From Catenaria anguillulae PL171 (taxonomy: Eukaryota > Blastocladiomycota > Blastocladiomycetes > Blastocladiales > Catenariaceae), in NCBI GenBank assembly GCA_002102555.1, contig MCFL01000008.1, positions 124,001-188,000 on the forward strand: 64,000 bases of DNA, in the 5' to 3' direction. Position numbers and translations under genes: made by a program. Of the stretch, positions 1 through 10,512 are shown piece after piece (the stretch's first letter is position 1; every line of letters begins with the position of its first letter). The notes below the pieces were generated by a model, which saw nothing but the letters and a program-made list of their open reading frames with translations, had not been told where the DNA came from and searched no databases.

Positions 1-141
1 CAGAGCAAGGAGATCATGAGCAAGCCTGGGGCTGCTGGGGCAGCATTGGCGGCGCTCAAGAGTTTGCAGGACAAGGAGAGGAAGGAGGTGGTGATCAAGG
101 ATGCGCCAACGCAGAGGGACATGTACGAGTTTCAGGCATGA
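1..141 (+). CDS. 3' end of an unidentified protein gene (partial)
   Basis: The reading frame beginning at base 1 stays open for 46 codons and stops with TGA at 139-141. The visible C-terminus is rich in Lys, Glu and Ala and ends in DMYEFQA. No domain can be recognised in so short a piece. Open frame, coding-like composition and a clean stop followed by AT-richer sequence support a real C-terminal exon whose 5' part lies outside the window. The product is unknown. Confidence 0.6.
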   Translation, partial: QSKEIMSKPGAAGAALAALKSLQDKERKEVVIKDAPTQRDMYEFQA

Positions 142-806
142 AGGTGTGCCGTGTCTTGTGCCCGTGGACCTTGTGTGTCGATGGATTGCTTCACGTTTTT
201 TTCCTGTATTTGTACCATGTGCAAATGGTGTGTAATCGAACGTTCATGTCATTTGTCCTTGTGCGTTGGTTCTGCGTGAATCACCATGCTTCGCAAGTCG
301 GCACCACACAAGCTTTCGATCAGCAAGTGAGACATGATGACGTCAGAGGGACGGGCATTCCGCTCCTTGCACCTTTGCATCACAGCAGCCCCGCGCCTTA
401 GAAAATGATTCAGCACGGACCCGCCGTCAAGACCAGAGCTGCTGGCGGCTCGAACGAAATGACCGAAGCAAAAATGCGAGGGAGAACGAGAAAAGAATGA
501 TACTTAGAATCCGGGCCGGTCATTCTGGGGCAGGTAGGGAGTGCTTGAAGCAACCAGCGATGATGATGGCAACGGACACGTAGCAAATCTACTGCAATAG
601 CCGGCAAAACGCGTCCGCAGTCGGAGGTGGACCTCGTTGTTGCATACACGCCCAAAATACCGCGATATCAAGTCAGTGTTCCATGTTCAAGAGTAGCCAA
701 GGCCTTTTCCTGGCTGTGGGAACAAAAAAATAAAAGCCAGCGCCTCCCTTTCACATAACTTCCCACAGCGGGGAAACACGAGTGTGTCCCAACCGCCCAA
801 CCAGCC
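142..806. other. Intergenic region upstream of the first cysteine-rich gene
   Basis: About 665 bases with no supported gene. Short open frames here have no recognisable protein features. The only element I can point to is the TATA-like ATAAAAG at 730-736. Confidence 0.5.
730..736 (+). promoter_or_regulatory. TATA-like element
   Basis: ATAAAAG lies 71 bases upstream of the ATG at 807, next to an A-rich stretch. The distance suits a core promoter for the cysteine-rich gene that follows. This is a sequence match only. Confidence 0.4.
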
Positions 807-1680
807 ATGATGCTCCACCAACTATTCTTCCTCATCACCGTCCTATCAGTGGCCACTGCCATCACTGCGCAAGACAACGCGCAACCCACATTCATCAACC
901 CAGTCACAGGAAAGGCTGTCGATGCCAAAGAAGCCGTCTGCCTCGCCAAGCTCGACTGGCCTAAGTGCCACGGCTGGAACTTTCACAACAGCACCATCAA
1001 GGATGATCCTGGTTTCAAAAGGCGCGAGGCTCAAATCTGCACGCCAGAATGCCAAGCCATGAAGTCATCCCTATCCCGTGAGTATGTCGAATCCAAATGC
1101 GGTAGAAACCCAATTCTGCCATCTACTATTCGCCTCGATCAGCTCGAGTGGGATCGCATTTTGGCGCGGCGGTCCTGCACCAAGGACGAGTCGGGCAGGT
1201 CATGTTTGGCTTTGCAGGCCGAATCGTGGGAGGCTGCTCAGTTTCAGCCATCAATGCACCGTGGTCCCGATGGAAAGAAGCATGTGCCGTGGTCTGTGAT
1301 TCCCAAAGATTACGCTTGGTATGTTTCAACGAAACATCTTGCTTGGGACCGCTTTGAAAGTGACAAACTTGCTCACGCCGGCTCCCAACTCGTTTTGTTT
1401 CAATTTCAGTTCCTCGTGCATTCTGCAGGAGATGCAAGTTGAAAAGCAATTGAACGTGTGGTATGCCAACACCTTCAACATACCCGAGCCTGTGGGCAAT
1501 TACGACGGATCGGACGCTGCGTTGCAAGAACGGGCTCAGATTTGCAAGGATTGGAAGGCACCTGGCAAGTCTGGCTCATCATCACCTGTGACTGGCGGAG
1601 CAGTGTCCCGCTCATCTCCAGCTTTGTCCATGACAACATTGGGTTCGACCATTGTTTTGCTTGCCGTCGCGTGCTTGTAG
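807..1680 (+). CDS. Secreted cysteine-rich, probably GPI-anchored protein, family copy 1
   Basis: Two exons, 807-1318 and 1410-1680, encode 260 residues. Residues 1-21 form a hydrophobic signal peptide ending near TAITAQ. The mature part carries cysteines in the family pattern (CLAKLDWPKC, CTPEC, YVESKCG, CTKDESGRSC, then QICKDW). The last ~20 residues are hydrophobic and preceded by a Ser/Gly/Thr-rich stretch, as in GPI-anchor signals. The intron (GTATGT...TTTCAG) splits a Cys codon: TG joins T to give DYAC followed by SSCILQ, exactly matching the two other intact copies. The intron is 91 nt, so reading through it would break the frame. It heads a tandem array with copy 2 at 2664 and a decayed copy at 4199. 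I know no characterised homologue; a surface or wall role is inference. Confidence 0.8.
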
Positions 1681-2663
1681 CATCCGCTGACTTCTAGTCA
1701 AGGTTAATACGCATCCTGTATCTGTTCCATGTGCCATGAATAATATGCCGTTTTTGATGTATGGTGGATGCCCATCATCATGACCATTAACTGTGGCTAT
1801 CGAATCCTTGTATATCTTGCAAAAACTACCTCGCCAAGACCACCTTCTCACAACTGTTCCTTGATTGAGCAAGTGAGACTTGATCGCACACAACAATGCG
1901 GCGTGCCTTGTCTACTAGTCACCTAAAGACACCCTACCGAGTCGCTGCTCGAAAGTGGCAGCCAGAGCAACAATTGAGTATCGATTCCACGACCTGTCGC
2001 CTGTCTAGCGGAGCATGAAAAGACGGCAGTGACCTTACACTGTCATTGCCGCCCTTCGTTCCTATCGCCATCGACGCAACCCTGGAATTCGAATCTGGAT
2101 TCGAATGGGGGTTCTCATCGGAATCGGCCTTGACGGCACCTTCCAATATCGCTCATTCATTGATCCATTTGCCAACAGAACTGACAGCACCAGCATGTCC
2201 GAAAAATCACAGCCGACTCTCTGGGTGGACATGCCACAAGATCTTTGCTGGAAAGCATTGATTCTACACTCGCATGATACGTCGGAGTATATGACCGATT
2301 GAATTCGCTCCGGGAACTGTGACATGCCCCGTGAAGCATCCGGCCGTGATGAAATCGTGGCAGCAGGGAGAGATAAAGGAAGCAGGTCCTCAATTGCAAG
2401 TCCACCGCGTGGCCACAACCACCTGCCGGCTAAACGCGTCGAGGTGAGATGGTGGACCATTTTCGTCATTTCGTGTCTTTGGAGACCCAAAAACAAAGCG
2501 AGACAGGCGTCGAGTCATCATTCCAAGTTACAGCCAGGGCCTGTACTTGACCCTGCTATGGATGCATAAAGTCGGCGGTCCCCTCGCCCATACAAGTTCG
2601 TAAATGCGATCCATCCATAGCCAGTCGCAGCCCTCCCCTTGCACGGCACATCGACGCCCAGCC
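1681..2663. other. Intergenic region between cysteine-rich copies 1 and 2
   Basis: About 980 bases. Open frames overlap on both strands without convincing protein features. A CATAAAG motif at 2565-2571, 93 bases before the next ATG, may be the core promoter of copy 2. I see no other structure. Confidence 0.45.
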
Positions 2664-3560
2664 ATGAAGATGATGCTTCGCCTACTTTCACTCCTCGTCG
2701 CCGTACTCTCGGTGACCATTGCTGTCGCTGCCCAGGACAACCAGCAGCCCACCTTCATTAACCCCGCGACCAAACTACCGGTTAACGCGAACGAAACCGC
2801 GTGTCTTGCCAAACTCAACTGGCCAAAGTGTTACGCATGGAACTGGACCAACGCCATGTACAAGGACGATCCCGGGTTGAAAAAGTACGAGGCTCAAGTG
2901 TGCACCCAAGAGTGCATGTCCATGAAGGCATCTCTATCTCGCAAATATGTCGAATCCATGTGCGGCGCAAACCCAATCCTACCCCGCGAAATAAAAATGG
3001 ACAAGTTGGACTTGTACCGCATTCAGGCTCAGTTTACCTGCAGCAAGGACGAGTTCGGTGGATTATGCTCGGCCTTACAGATGGAAGCGTGGGAGGCGGC
3101 AAAGTTTAATGCGTCTGATCATCTTGGGCCAGATGAGGTGGGACAGTTGCCATGGTCGGTGGTTCCCAAGGAGTACGCTTGGTACGCGAATCCCGTTGCT
3201 TCCATTCCATGTCCTGCTAGCATGATTTTTTTTTTTTTTTTTGATTCACACCCTCATCACACTGCTACCATCAGTTCAAAGTGCGTTTTGCAGGACATTG
3301 AGGTCGAGAAGCAAATGGGTGCGTGGTATAACTTGACCGAATCCGAATCCGAATCAGTCGGCCTTTACAATCGGACGGAAGCCGCCATGCAAGAGCGTGC
3401 ACAGTTGTGCAAGGGGTGGAAGCCATCGCGAAAGACTGGCTCGTCGTCGCCTGCTAATGGCAGAGCAATCCCGCCTGGCTCCTCATCGGCTTCATCGTTC
3501 GTGTGGGGCTCGACCATGGCGGTGCTGGTTGGTGTGGTCGTTGCAATTGCTGCTCTCTAG
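2664..3560 (+). CDS. Secreted cysteine-rich, probably GPI-anchored protein, family copy 2
   Basis: Two exons, 2664-3181 and 3275-3560, give 267 residues. I chose the ATG at 2664 because it starts directly on a signal peptide (MKMMLRLLSLLVAVLSV); the upstream in-frame ATG at 2604 would put 20 polar residues in front. Cysteine spacing follows copy 1, and the tail from the Ser-rich GSSSPANGRA region into a hydrophobic end again suggests a GPI signal. The 93-nt intron contains a 17-T tract (3226-3242), is a multiple of three and has no stop. A naive translation therefore reads straight through it; splicing restores the conserved EYAC-SKCVLQDIEVEKQ junction. The extra ESESES-like segment near residue 208 is specific to this copy. 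Confidence 0.8.
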   Translation: MKMMLRLLSLLVAVLSVTIAVAAQDNQQPTFINPATKLPVNANETACLAKLNWPKCYAWNWTNAMYKDDPGLKKYEAQVCTQECMSMKASLSRKYVESMCGANPILPREIKMDKLDLYRIQAQFTCSKDEFGGLCSALQMEAWEAAKFNASDHLGPDEVGQLPWSVVPKEYAWYANPVASIPCPASMIFFFFFDSHPHHTATISSKCVLQDIEVEKQMGAWYNLTESESESVGLYNRTEAAMQERAQLCKGWKPSRKTGSSSPANGRAIPPGSSSASSFVWGSTMAVLVGVVVAIAAL

Positions 3561-3711
3561 CCGAAAATATCTTGTTTATTGTTCCCTCCTTTATTTTTCG
3601 TTAACTTGGCCGATACAGTATTGATGTACACCTGATGTTTAGCGGTCATTTGAATCATCCATATCCAGCGATGCACCAAGCGTGCCTGGTCCATGTTCTC
3701 ATCCATTATAG

Positions 3712-3972
3712 CAAGCAACGATCAAGGGCGAGCGGACACTGCCAGTCATCTCGGATCAGTTGCTGCAGCTGTTGGTTGGTGATAACTTGGATCTTGGTTG
3801 TCACATTGTTGCGCGTGCAGCTATGGAAAAGGCGGCACCAGAGTTGGACGAGCAGTTGGCGCCGGCGTTGCTCAAGCGCAAGCGCACGCGCGAGTTGGGC
3901 CAGCAGTTCTTTGAGCTTCCCCCTAGTGACACACTGAATGCACACGCCCGACGATTCAATACATGCAGTTAA
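3712..3972 (+). pseudogene. Isolated fragment resembling CCR4-NOT scaffold CNOT1/Not1
   Basis: An open stretch of about 86 codons without an ATG matches, from memory of the family, the end of the domain following the CAF1-binding region of Not1. Recognisable blocks are LLVGDNLDLGCHIV, RAAMEKAAPELDEQLAP and LLKRKRTRELGQQFF. A stop (TAG at 3709) closes the frame upstream and the match ends before the TAA at 3970. Not1 proteins are about 2000 residues, and nothing on either side continues the protein. I read it as a gene fragment left by duplication or transposition inside the cysteine-rich array. A protein search would confirm or refute the match. Confidence 0.6.
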
Positions 3973-4198
3973 CAGCAAGTGAGACATCTCCATCGCTGTG
4001 CGCATTTGAAGCGGCATGATCACGATGTCATTTCATGTCTCAAACAACACAAGGCAAGCAGTAAGCTTTTGAGGCACCACCACTCGACGTCCAGCAGAGT
4101 GACGTTACAGTCGGTCTTGCCGTGGATAAAGAGGTAAAAGCAGCCTCTCACATCTTGGCCGACGACCCAAGCTTTGAACAGATACACGTGCAAAACCT

Positions 4199-4863
4199 GC
4201 ACGCCTGGCGATGAAAGCCTCGCTTTCGCAAGAATGCGTCGAGCCCAAATGCGGCCCAAAACCCGATACCTTTTGCCCGCGCGCCTTTGCTTGGACAGCA
4301 TGGCCGTGGCCAGGATCCCAAACGCAGTTTTCGTGCTCAAAGGATGGTATGGGCAACCGGTCGTGTGCTGCGCTGCAGGCCGACATGTTGGATGTCGCAA
4401 AGTTTAACGAGTCGGAGCATATGGGATCCATGGGCGACCAGTCGGTTCCGTATGCGGTGGTGCCAAAGGATTATGTTCGGTACACGTTTTTTCTCTGTTG
4501 CGTGATTCTTGATTTGAATGGCAGGTGACTAACTGGCTCAGACTCTTTCAATGTATGTTTAGTTTTAAATGCATGCTCGAGGACCTCGTAATCGCCACCC
4601 AAATCGAAACGTCCAAATAGCAGACGCTCAACAATATCGGTCGCATTTCCGTGTGCAATCGCATCGAGGCTGGTATGAAGGAGCGGGCAAATATTTGCCA
4701 AGAGTGGACGCCGTCGCCCACCAAGAGTGGAGGGCTCGTGGCGGCCTCGCCGACACCTTCTGGTGGAGAGCAGCCGTCTTTAGGCCGTCGCGAGCTAGAC
4801 CTTTGCGTCAAGCGTGGTCGCAATTGTTGGAGCAGTCGTTGTGGTTTTGACGTTGGAGGTTAG
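4199..4863 (+). pseudogene. Decayed copy 3 of the cysteine-rich family
   Basis: From 4211 the frame reads MKASLSQECVEPKCGPKP, FSCSKDGMGNRSC and YAVVPKDY, clearly homologous to the middle of the intact copies. Just upstream the TGCACGCC for the CTPEC motif is followed by a deletion that breaks the frame, and no signal-peptide region can be found. After the intron the reading resumes as CMLEDLV, hits a stop (TAG at 4617-4619), then continues in the same region as SVCNRIEAGMKERANICQEW. It therefore lacks the 5' part and carries a premature stop. It is probably not functional. Confidence 0.75.
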
Positions 4864-5249
4864 CGACAGGTTCTCACAGGGCTGTTGGAATGGAGGTGGT
4901 TGCGAGACGAGAAAACAACAAAAGAGTGCATTTGTCAGTCCCACACATTTAGAATACAACAGCGAAAGCAATCAAACTGTGGAAAATACAACAACGGCGC
5001 GGACAACAAAGGCAAAGAAGGGGTAGTCAAATGAAGACGAGGAAAGAGAAACACAAAGCAGGAAGGACCCAAGCACAAGGCAAATCAAAACCGAAACGGT
5101 GGTATGTAGAGAAAAACAAACGCGAAAATGACGACGAGTGTCTGAGAAGCGAGCAAGTATCCACACACTGCGACGACCGGTTCCAAATCACCTAACGCTT
5201 GGCCGACACGAGCCACGACATAGAAACCAAATGCAAGGGGCGAGGAAAT
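4864..5249. other. Intergenic region, array end to methyltransferase 3' end
   Basis: About 385 bases, A-rich around 4905-5010. No gene or clear signal is seen; it should hold the 3' UTR of the minus-strand methyltransferase. Confidence 0.4.
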
Positions 5250-6910
5250 CTAGGCCTTGAGGCCACGGGCGGCCGTCTCAATGCCACGCATGACACTGAC
5301 ACGGTCAAACTTATTGACATTCTTGTTGGCGACAATCTGGTAGCACGTAGCCGACCCTTGACGGGCAATGATGGTGGACCAGGCAAGGAACACCTCCCAA
5401 ATGCGTGCCCACTTTTCGCCATACGCCTCGGCCATCTTTTCGCGGTTGGCGCACCAGTTGCGGTACCACCGCTCGATGGTTGCCGAGTAATGCACGCCAA
5501 CGGTCTGCACCTCGCGCACCTCAAACCCACCCACCTCCAGCTGGTTGATGACCCAAGCAAGCGGGCAACTTGCGTCAGCACCGGGGAACACATACTTTGC
5601 CATGAACAGACCCCAGATGAGATCCTCGGTGGTCCACAAGCGACGGAGACCGGCAATTTGCAAAAAGAAGAGACCGTCATCCTCGAGCATGTCGTAGACT
5701 TGGTTCATGAAGGACGGGAACAGGCGCACGCCAACGTGCTCGGCCATTTCCAGGCACGAAATCTTGTCAAACTTTTGCTTGGGGATGTCACGGTAGTCCA
5801 TGTGCAAGAAGTTGACGCGGTCCTCGACACCGTTTTCGGCAGCGCGGCGGCGGCCAAATTCGATTTGGTTGGCGGCAAGCGTCACACCGGTCGAGGTGGT
5901 ACCGTAAAACTTTGCGGCGTGAATGGCAAGAGTGCCTGGTGTTATGGATGGTCATACGTCGTGTGCAAAGAAGCGGGTGAGCATGAATCGTGTCAATCGA
6001 AAAAAATAGGGAAGTAATGGCGTACCCCAACCGCAGCCAATATCCAAATGCCTGTCGCCGGGCTTGAGCTGCAACCGCTCACTCACGTACTCGAGCTTGT
6101 TATCCTGGAGCTGTTCCAACGACTCGCGCTTCTTTGGGTCCGACACGAGCCCACTCGTGTACACCATGCGCTCGCCCAAAAAGGCAGCATAGAAGTCATT
6201 GCCGCGGTCGTAATGCTCGCGGACCTGATCCTCGTCCTGGGCTTTGGAATGCCACAGCGTCTCGGGAATCCACTGGGTCAAAAAGAACTTGAACTGGCCC
6301 GTGGTGAACCGGAACTGTGCATAGTCGTACCGGCACTCGAGCGCCGTGAGCACGTCCACCTTGAAGTCGACCTTTTCGTCAAAGTAGGCCTCAAAGAGCT
6401 CCTCCATGGCAATCTTGGCCGTGCCCGCGGGCTTGTTGGCGTACTTGGCCTTGAGTTCGGGGTCGCGGAATTCAAGGTAGGCGTCAATGGGTTTGCTGGG
6501 AAGCGGAATGTCGGGCTGCGACGGCGCCGACATGTGGCGGGACGAGTAGTACACAAAGGCGGCAAATGCCGGCAGGCCGAGCAGGAGCAGCGACACGGGG
6601 TACCTATTGGTGTTGGCATTGTGGCACGCACGTGTGATCATCTAACACATTCGTTTGCAGTTGTGGCGACAAAGCCAAACGAGCACGCGTACCACAACAA
6701 AGAGACATTGAGCGCCAACACGGGCAATGCGGGCACAGCCAAAATGATGCTCCACATGAGGACGAGCGAAAATTGCTTTGATCCCGCGCCGTGGAACGGG
6801 TATGGTGGCACGGGCACCGTGGCACGTTTACCGTGCTCGGCAGCAACTCGGGCCGTTTGCCAGTAGGGAGCAAACTCGGCAGCGAGCGGCTGCGCGTGGG
6901 ACGTGGTCAT
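5250..6910 (-). CDS. Sphingolipid C9-methyltransferase
   Basis: Three exons on the minus strand, 6910-6693, 6603-6026 and 5935-5250, give 493 residues, the usual length for this fungal enzyme. It transfers a methyl group from S-adenosylmethionine to C9 of the sphingoid base of glucosylceramides, in the ER membrane. Two hydrophobic segments near residues 45-90 fit the N-terminal membrane anchor of the family. The CFA-synthase-like catalytic part includes HYDRGNDFY, the SAM-binding LDIGCGWG, and the hallmark FPGADASCPLAWV, VGVHYSAT and IARQGSATCYQI blocks. The start at 6910 is the first ATG in frame; a TTG four codons upstream is also open. Both introns begin GTACGC, and the second splits a Gly codon in GCGWG. 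An upstream GTACGC...CAG pair (7105-6967) could be a 5' UTR intron. Confidence 0.92.
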
Positions 6911-8009
6911 GGTGTTGCGCAATGTCTTGAGCAGGGGCCGAGGGAAGTTGCGGACAAGATGCGGGGCTGCCGAGAAAGAATGGGTGAGGGAGCAATCAGT
7001 TGCGTGTTATGTGCGACGGGCAAGTGGCCGGCCGTGGGGGCGAGGGGTACATTGATCGCCACGGGTGTGAGGGCGGGAAAGTGAAGAGGAGGGCAGGGCG
7101 GCGTACCGTGGATTTATAGCTCGGTGGTCAAGTGCTTGGCAGGCAGCGGCAGAGCGGGAAGGAGGCGGTCACGGTTGCGCGGAACCCACAAATCGTTGGC
7201 AACTTGATGAGATTGCGGCAGAGAGGCAAGGGAAAGGGGAGCAGAGGCGCGGGCGGGCGTGTTGTGCGACAAGGCTCGGGAGACACGAAAATGCAGAAAC
7301 GGCGTCCAGAACAAAAGAAGCCCCAGTTCCAAGCAGGCGGACTTTCGAGTGGCGATCGATCATGCCACACACGTTCCTTAACCCTTTTTTCACGCTTTTC
7401 CGAGAACGCAAGCCCTGCAATGGTTGAAAATCTCGAATAAATATGAAGGAATGCCGATAATGTTTCCTGAGAGCCATCACGATTTATTTCGCAATCTTCT
7501 TGTCGGGATTCGTGTTATGCTGCCACCCCGAACTAAGTGTGTATAGAAAAGTGTGAATGTGTGAACGGAAAAGTGCTGCAATGGCCCTGAAAATGAGTGG
7601 CGTTCATTTCAGTATACTCCCATAACTTGTTAATCTGGACTCACTGGAAACCCGTGTAAACTGTCTGCATCATTACAGAAAATATGGCTCATTATACGCA
7701 AACTGCCATGCACGATCATGCACCACGTCTCGATCACTTTTGGTACCTATTTACCGGTTGGCATCAGCAGAGGCGCCGCCACATTCAGCGTGACATGTTT
7801 CATCCAAGGCCGCACTCGAACGCAGAAACAGTGGGTGTTCGCGTTGGGTGACGCGCTCAATAGAGAGCACGGAGGCCTTGTGGCTGTCAAGAACTGGTGC
7901 TGCACGCCAAGAGACTGAATGTATTGAGGCAATTCAAGGCGCACCACAAACCAAGTGCAAACACTCATGACTACTTGCCTAGCACTCCATGAGGCGTCCA
8001 GACTGGTGG
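6911..8009. other. Intergenic region upstream of the methyltransferase
   Basis: About 1.1 kb. It contains a minus-strand TATA box (7113-7118) and a possible 5' UTR intron. The remainder up to 8009 shows only short open frames and should include the 3' UTR of the next minus-strand gene. Confidence 0.45.
7113..7118 (-). promoter_or_regulatory. TATA box of the methyltransferase gene
   Basis: TATAAA on the minus strand (GCTATAAATC, 7120-7111), about 205 bases upstream of the start codon. The gap is accounted for if the GTACGC...CAG pair at 7105-6967 is a 5' UTR intron. Confidence 0.45.
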
Positions 8010-10376
8010 CTATTCTGCGGTCTCCCGCTCCTGTCTCACATCCCGGTCTGCAGCACGCTCTGCCTCATCTCTGACAGATGCACTCGACACGGCCGGTGAC
8101 CCATTAAGCAATCCGGCGTCTGCGACCAACCTCGCCAAACTCCCCAAACTGACCCTTTCACTCCCCAACTGCGCAAACTCCTCCAAGTCGCCATCCGCAC
8201 TCTCGCTCGAACCGTTCCCATCCTCTCTGGCCTCCCTCAACCTCACCTCCTCACACGCTCCAAGCACATCCACTGCTGCCTGCTCCACCAATGCGCCGAC
8301 CCCAACCCCGCTAAGTCCCGCAAGCATCGCGTCCAACCGAAACTGCTGGACGGCCAAACTGGTCCGATACAAGGTCGCCAGAAACAAGATGCGCGTGGGC
8401 TTGTCCCTCGCCAGCACAACCGCCGCAGGCGCGGCATGTGCTGAAAACGCCGACATGGGTGACGCACGGAGGGGCAGCCCATGTGTGGTGTCAGGCAAGG
8501 CGTGGTTGGTCGAGTCCGAGTAAAAGGGCAGATCGCGCTCAATGTGCGCCAGGTAATGGTTGGTGAAGGCGGTAAAGTAGGCCTCGCGCCAGTGTAGCGT
8601 GCAGTCCATAAGCGAAACGAGCTCGGCGACTTGCATGAGTGACCACGGCCAGGTGGCGGATTTGATAAATAGAGACGCAAGCGAGGCAGGTTCATCTTGT
8701 GCCTGTGCATGTGACATGTGCGGATGATGAGGAATTAGGAATTGACATCAGAGATTCGAGATATGTGGACATACCATCATGGCCATCAATCGCGTCACAA
8801 TGTGCACGGGCCACGACTGGCACACATAGCCCACAAACAGGCCAGCGACATCAGGCGTCCAGTCAAATGTCACAATCATCATGAGCTTTGCAATCGCGAG
8901 CACGGGCCAGCCGGGTCCCAGCTTGAGCCCAATCCCCTCTGTTTTGCCGTCTCCCCCAGCAGCAACATCCGCCAGTTCAATCGGCTTAGTTTCTTGATCC
9001 CGACCGACACGATCCATGCCCCGGGCAACCATCCAATGAATCACCTGGCTCAAGTGCTTGAGTGACACGATGGGTGTCAACTGCCTCAGAGCGCGAGCTG
9101 CGAGCTCGACATTGGCCGGATCGGTCACGTGCTCTGTGAGGCGTGTGTGGAACGTGGCATCAAAGCAGGTTGTGAGCAAGGAGTGGATTTGAGGGACTGT
9201 GAGGACGGGCGAGTCGGTGGAGAGGTCAAGAAGCAGGCGTGTTGTGGTCGGGTTGGATGATGACGACGTTGATGAGTGAGAGGCAAACGGGTCACTTTCA
9301 CCGTCGAGTGTTGATTGAGATGTGGATTGGCGTTTGAGTTCGGGCGGGATCTTGAGGTGAATGGTCAAATCTCCTCCGTCGGGCAAGTCAGCTGGGTGTG
9401 TGGTGGATGGGTCTTGTGGCCAATCATCTGCGTCTGTAAGTGAGTGGGTGGATCCGCCCATTGTGGGGAGCGAGCAGTGCGAGTCGTTGGAGGTGCCGAG
9501 AGCAGCGAGCTCGACAATGAGGCGAGCAGGTGGGATGCGGTCCATGATGAGGTTGGTGAGTGAGTGCGAGGCGGAGGACGCTGCAGCAGCATGCTGAGCG
9601 TCAGCGTTGTGAGGGGAATAGTATGCCGGAGATTCAGACTCTGCGATGGCGTCTGGTTGAACCTCTGAAGGCAACTGAGGCATCGGCTGGGTGTCAGCAT
9701 CCTGGCCAGAGTCGACCACGACGGCCGAGTCGGGTCCGGGCGCAACGAGGGGTGCCTCTTCCAGTGCGATTGCAGCCTTGCTAAGTGACCGGCGGAGAGA
9801 CGTGTTGATGTATTCCAGCGAGCGGTCCGCGGCAGGTGTAGCAGTCGCGAGTGGCGCACTGGATGGTGGCGGCGGAGAGCTGGTTGGGACTCGTTCTTGG
9901 GGCCGCTCGCCGTCATTGCTGTTGCTCTCTTGACGAGGCTGACCAAGCGTATCGCTCTGATCCGCCAAAGCCATAAACTTGTCAATCAGCCCATCCTGCC
10001 CGCTGGACGAAAGTGCCCACTTGCCCGCCGATTCAGTAATCTCATTAAGCAGGATGCTCGGTGAAAACTCGTCGGATAGGCTCGTAATAAGCTGGACTGG
10101 AATCGAGACCTCAAAGTCGGCCAGGTCACATAAGCGAACGGCGCCCTTTTCAACAAAGAGGCGACGGCGAGTTGCGTGCCAGTCGACAGTCCGAAGGCGG
10201 CCGAGGCGCATGATGATGGAAACGTTAGATTCTACTCGAGGTGCATCGGGTTCATTTTCTTGTGCGATCTTGGCAACGCATAGCGGTAGCGGGATGGAAA
10301 GGAGGTCAGTGTTGCATGGGCAAATCGGCGTGAAATGGGGGTGCGAACGCTCCTGACGCGAACGGTTACGGGTCAC
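8010..10376 (-). CDS. Uncharacterised conserved-looking protein
   Basis: Two exons, 10376-8775 and 8702-8010, joined at GTATGT...CACAG, give about 764 residues. An internal ATG at 10211 (MRLGRLRTVDWHATRRRLF) is an alternative start and may be better, because the 55 residues before it look less protein-like. Residues ~55-150 are compact and probably folded. The middle (~150-390) is Ser/Pro/Thr-rich and likely disordered. The C-terminal ~300 residues are helical, with repeated Trp-containing blocks such as GPGWPVLAIAKLMMIV and IKSATWPWSLMQVAELV. I do not recognise a family. It is transcribed divergently from the DDX51-like gene across a 136-bp spacer. The frame is intact over 2.3 kb. Confidence 0.75.
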
Positions 10377-10512
10377 ATGACTGTTAATGATGCAGATGCG
10401 TGCTGTTCAAAGGGTGCGGACGTGATCCAATACTTCACCATAGCCGTGGCCGACGGCGTGGTACTGTATCAACCGCCACATCAATACGGGCACATGTAAA
10501 CAGAAAAACACA
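10377..10512. promoter_or_regulatory. Short divergent (bidirectional) promoter region
   Basis: Only 136 bases separate the start codons of the minus-strand unknown gene and the plus-strand helicase gene. Both core promoters must lie here or within the 5' UTRs. No TATA box is evident, as is common for housekeeping genes. Confidence 0.55.
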
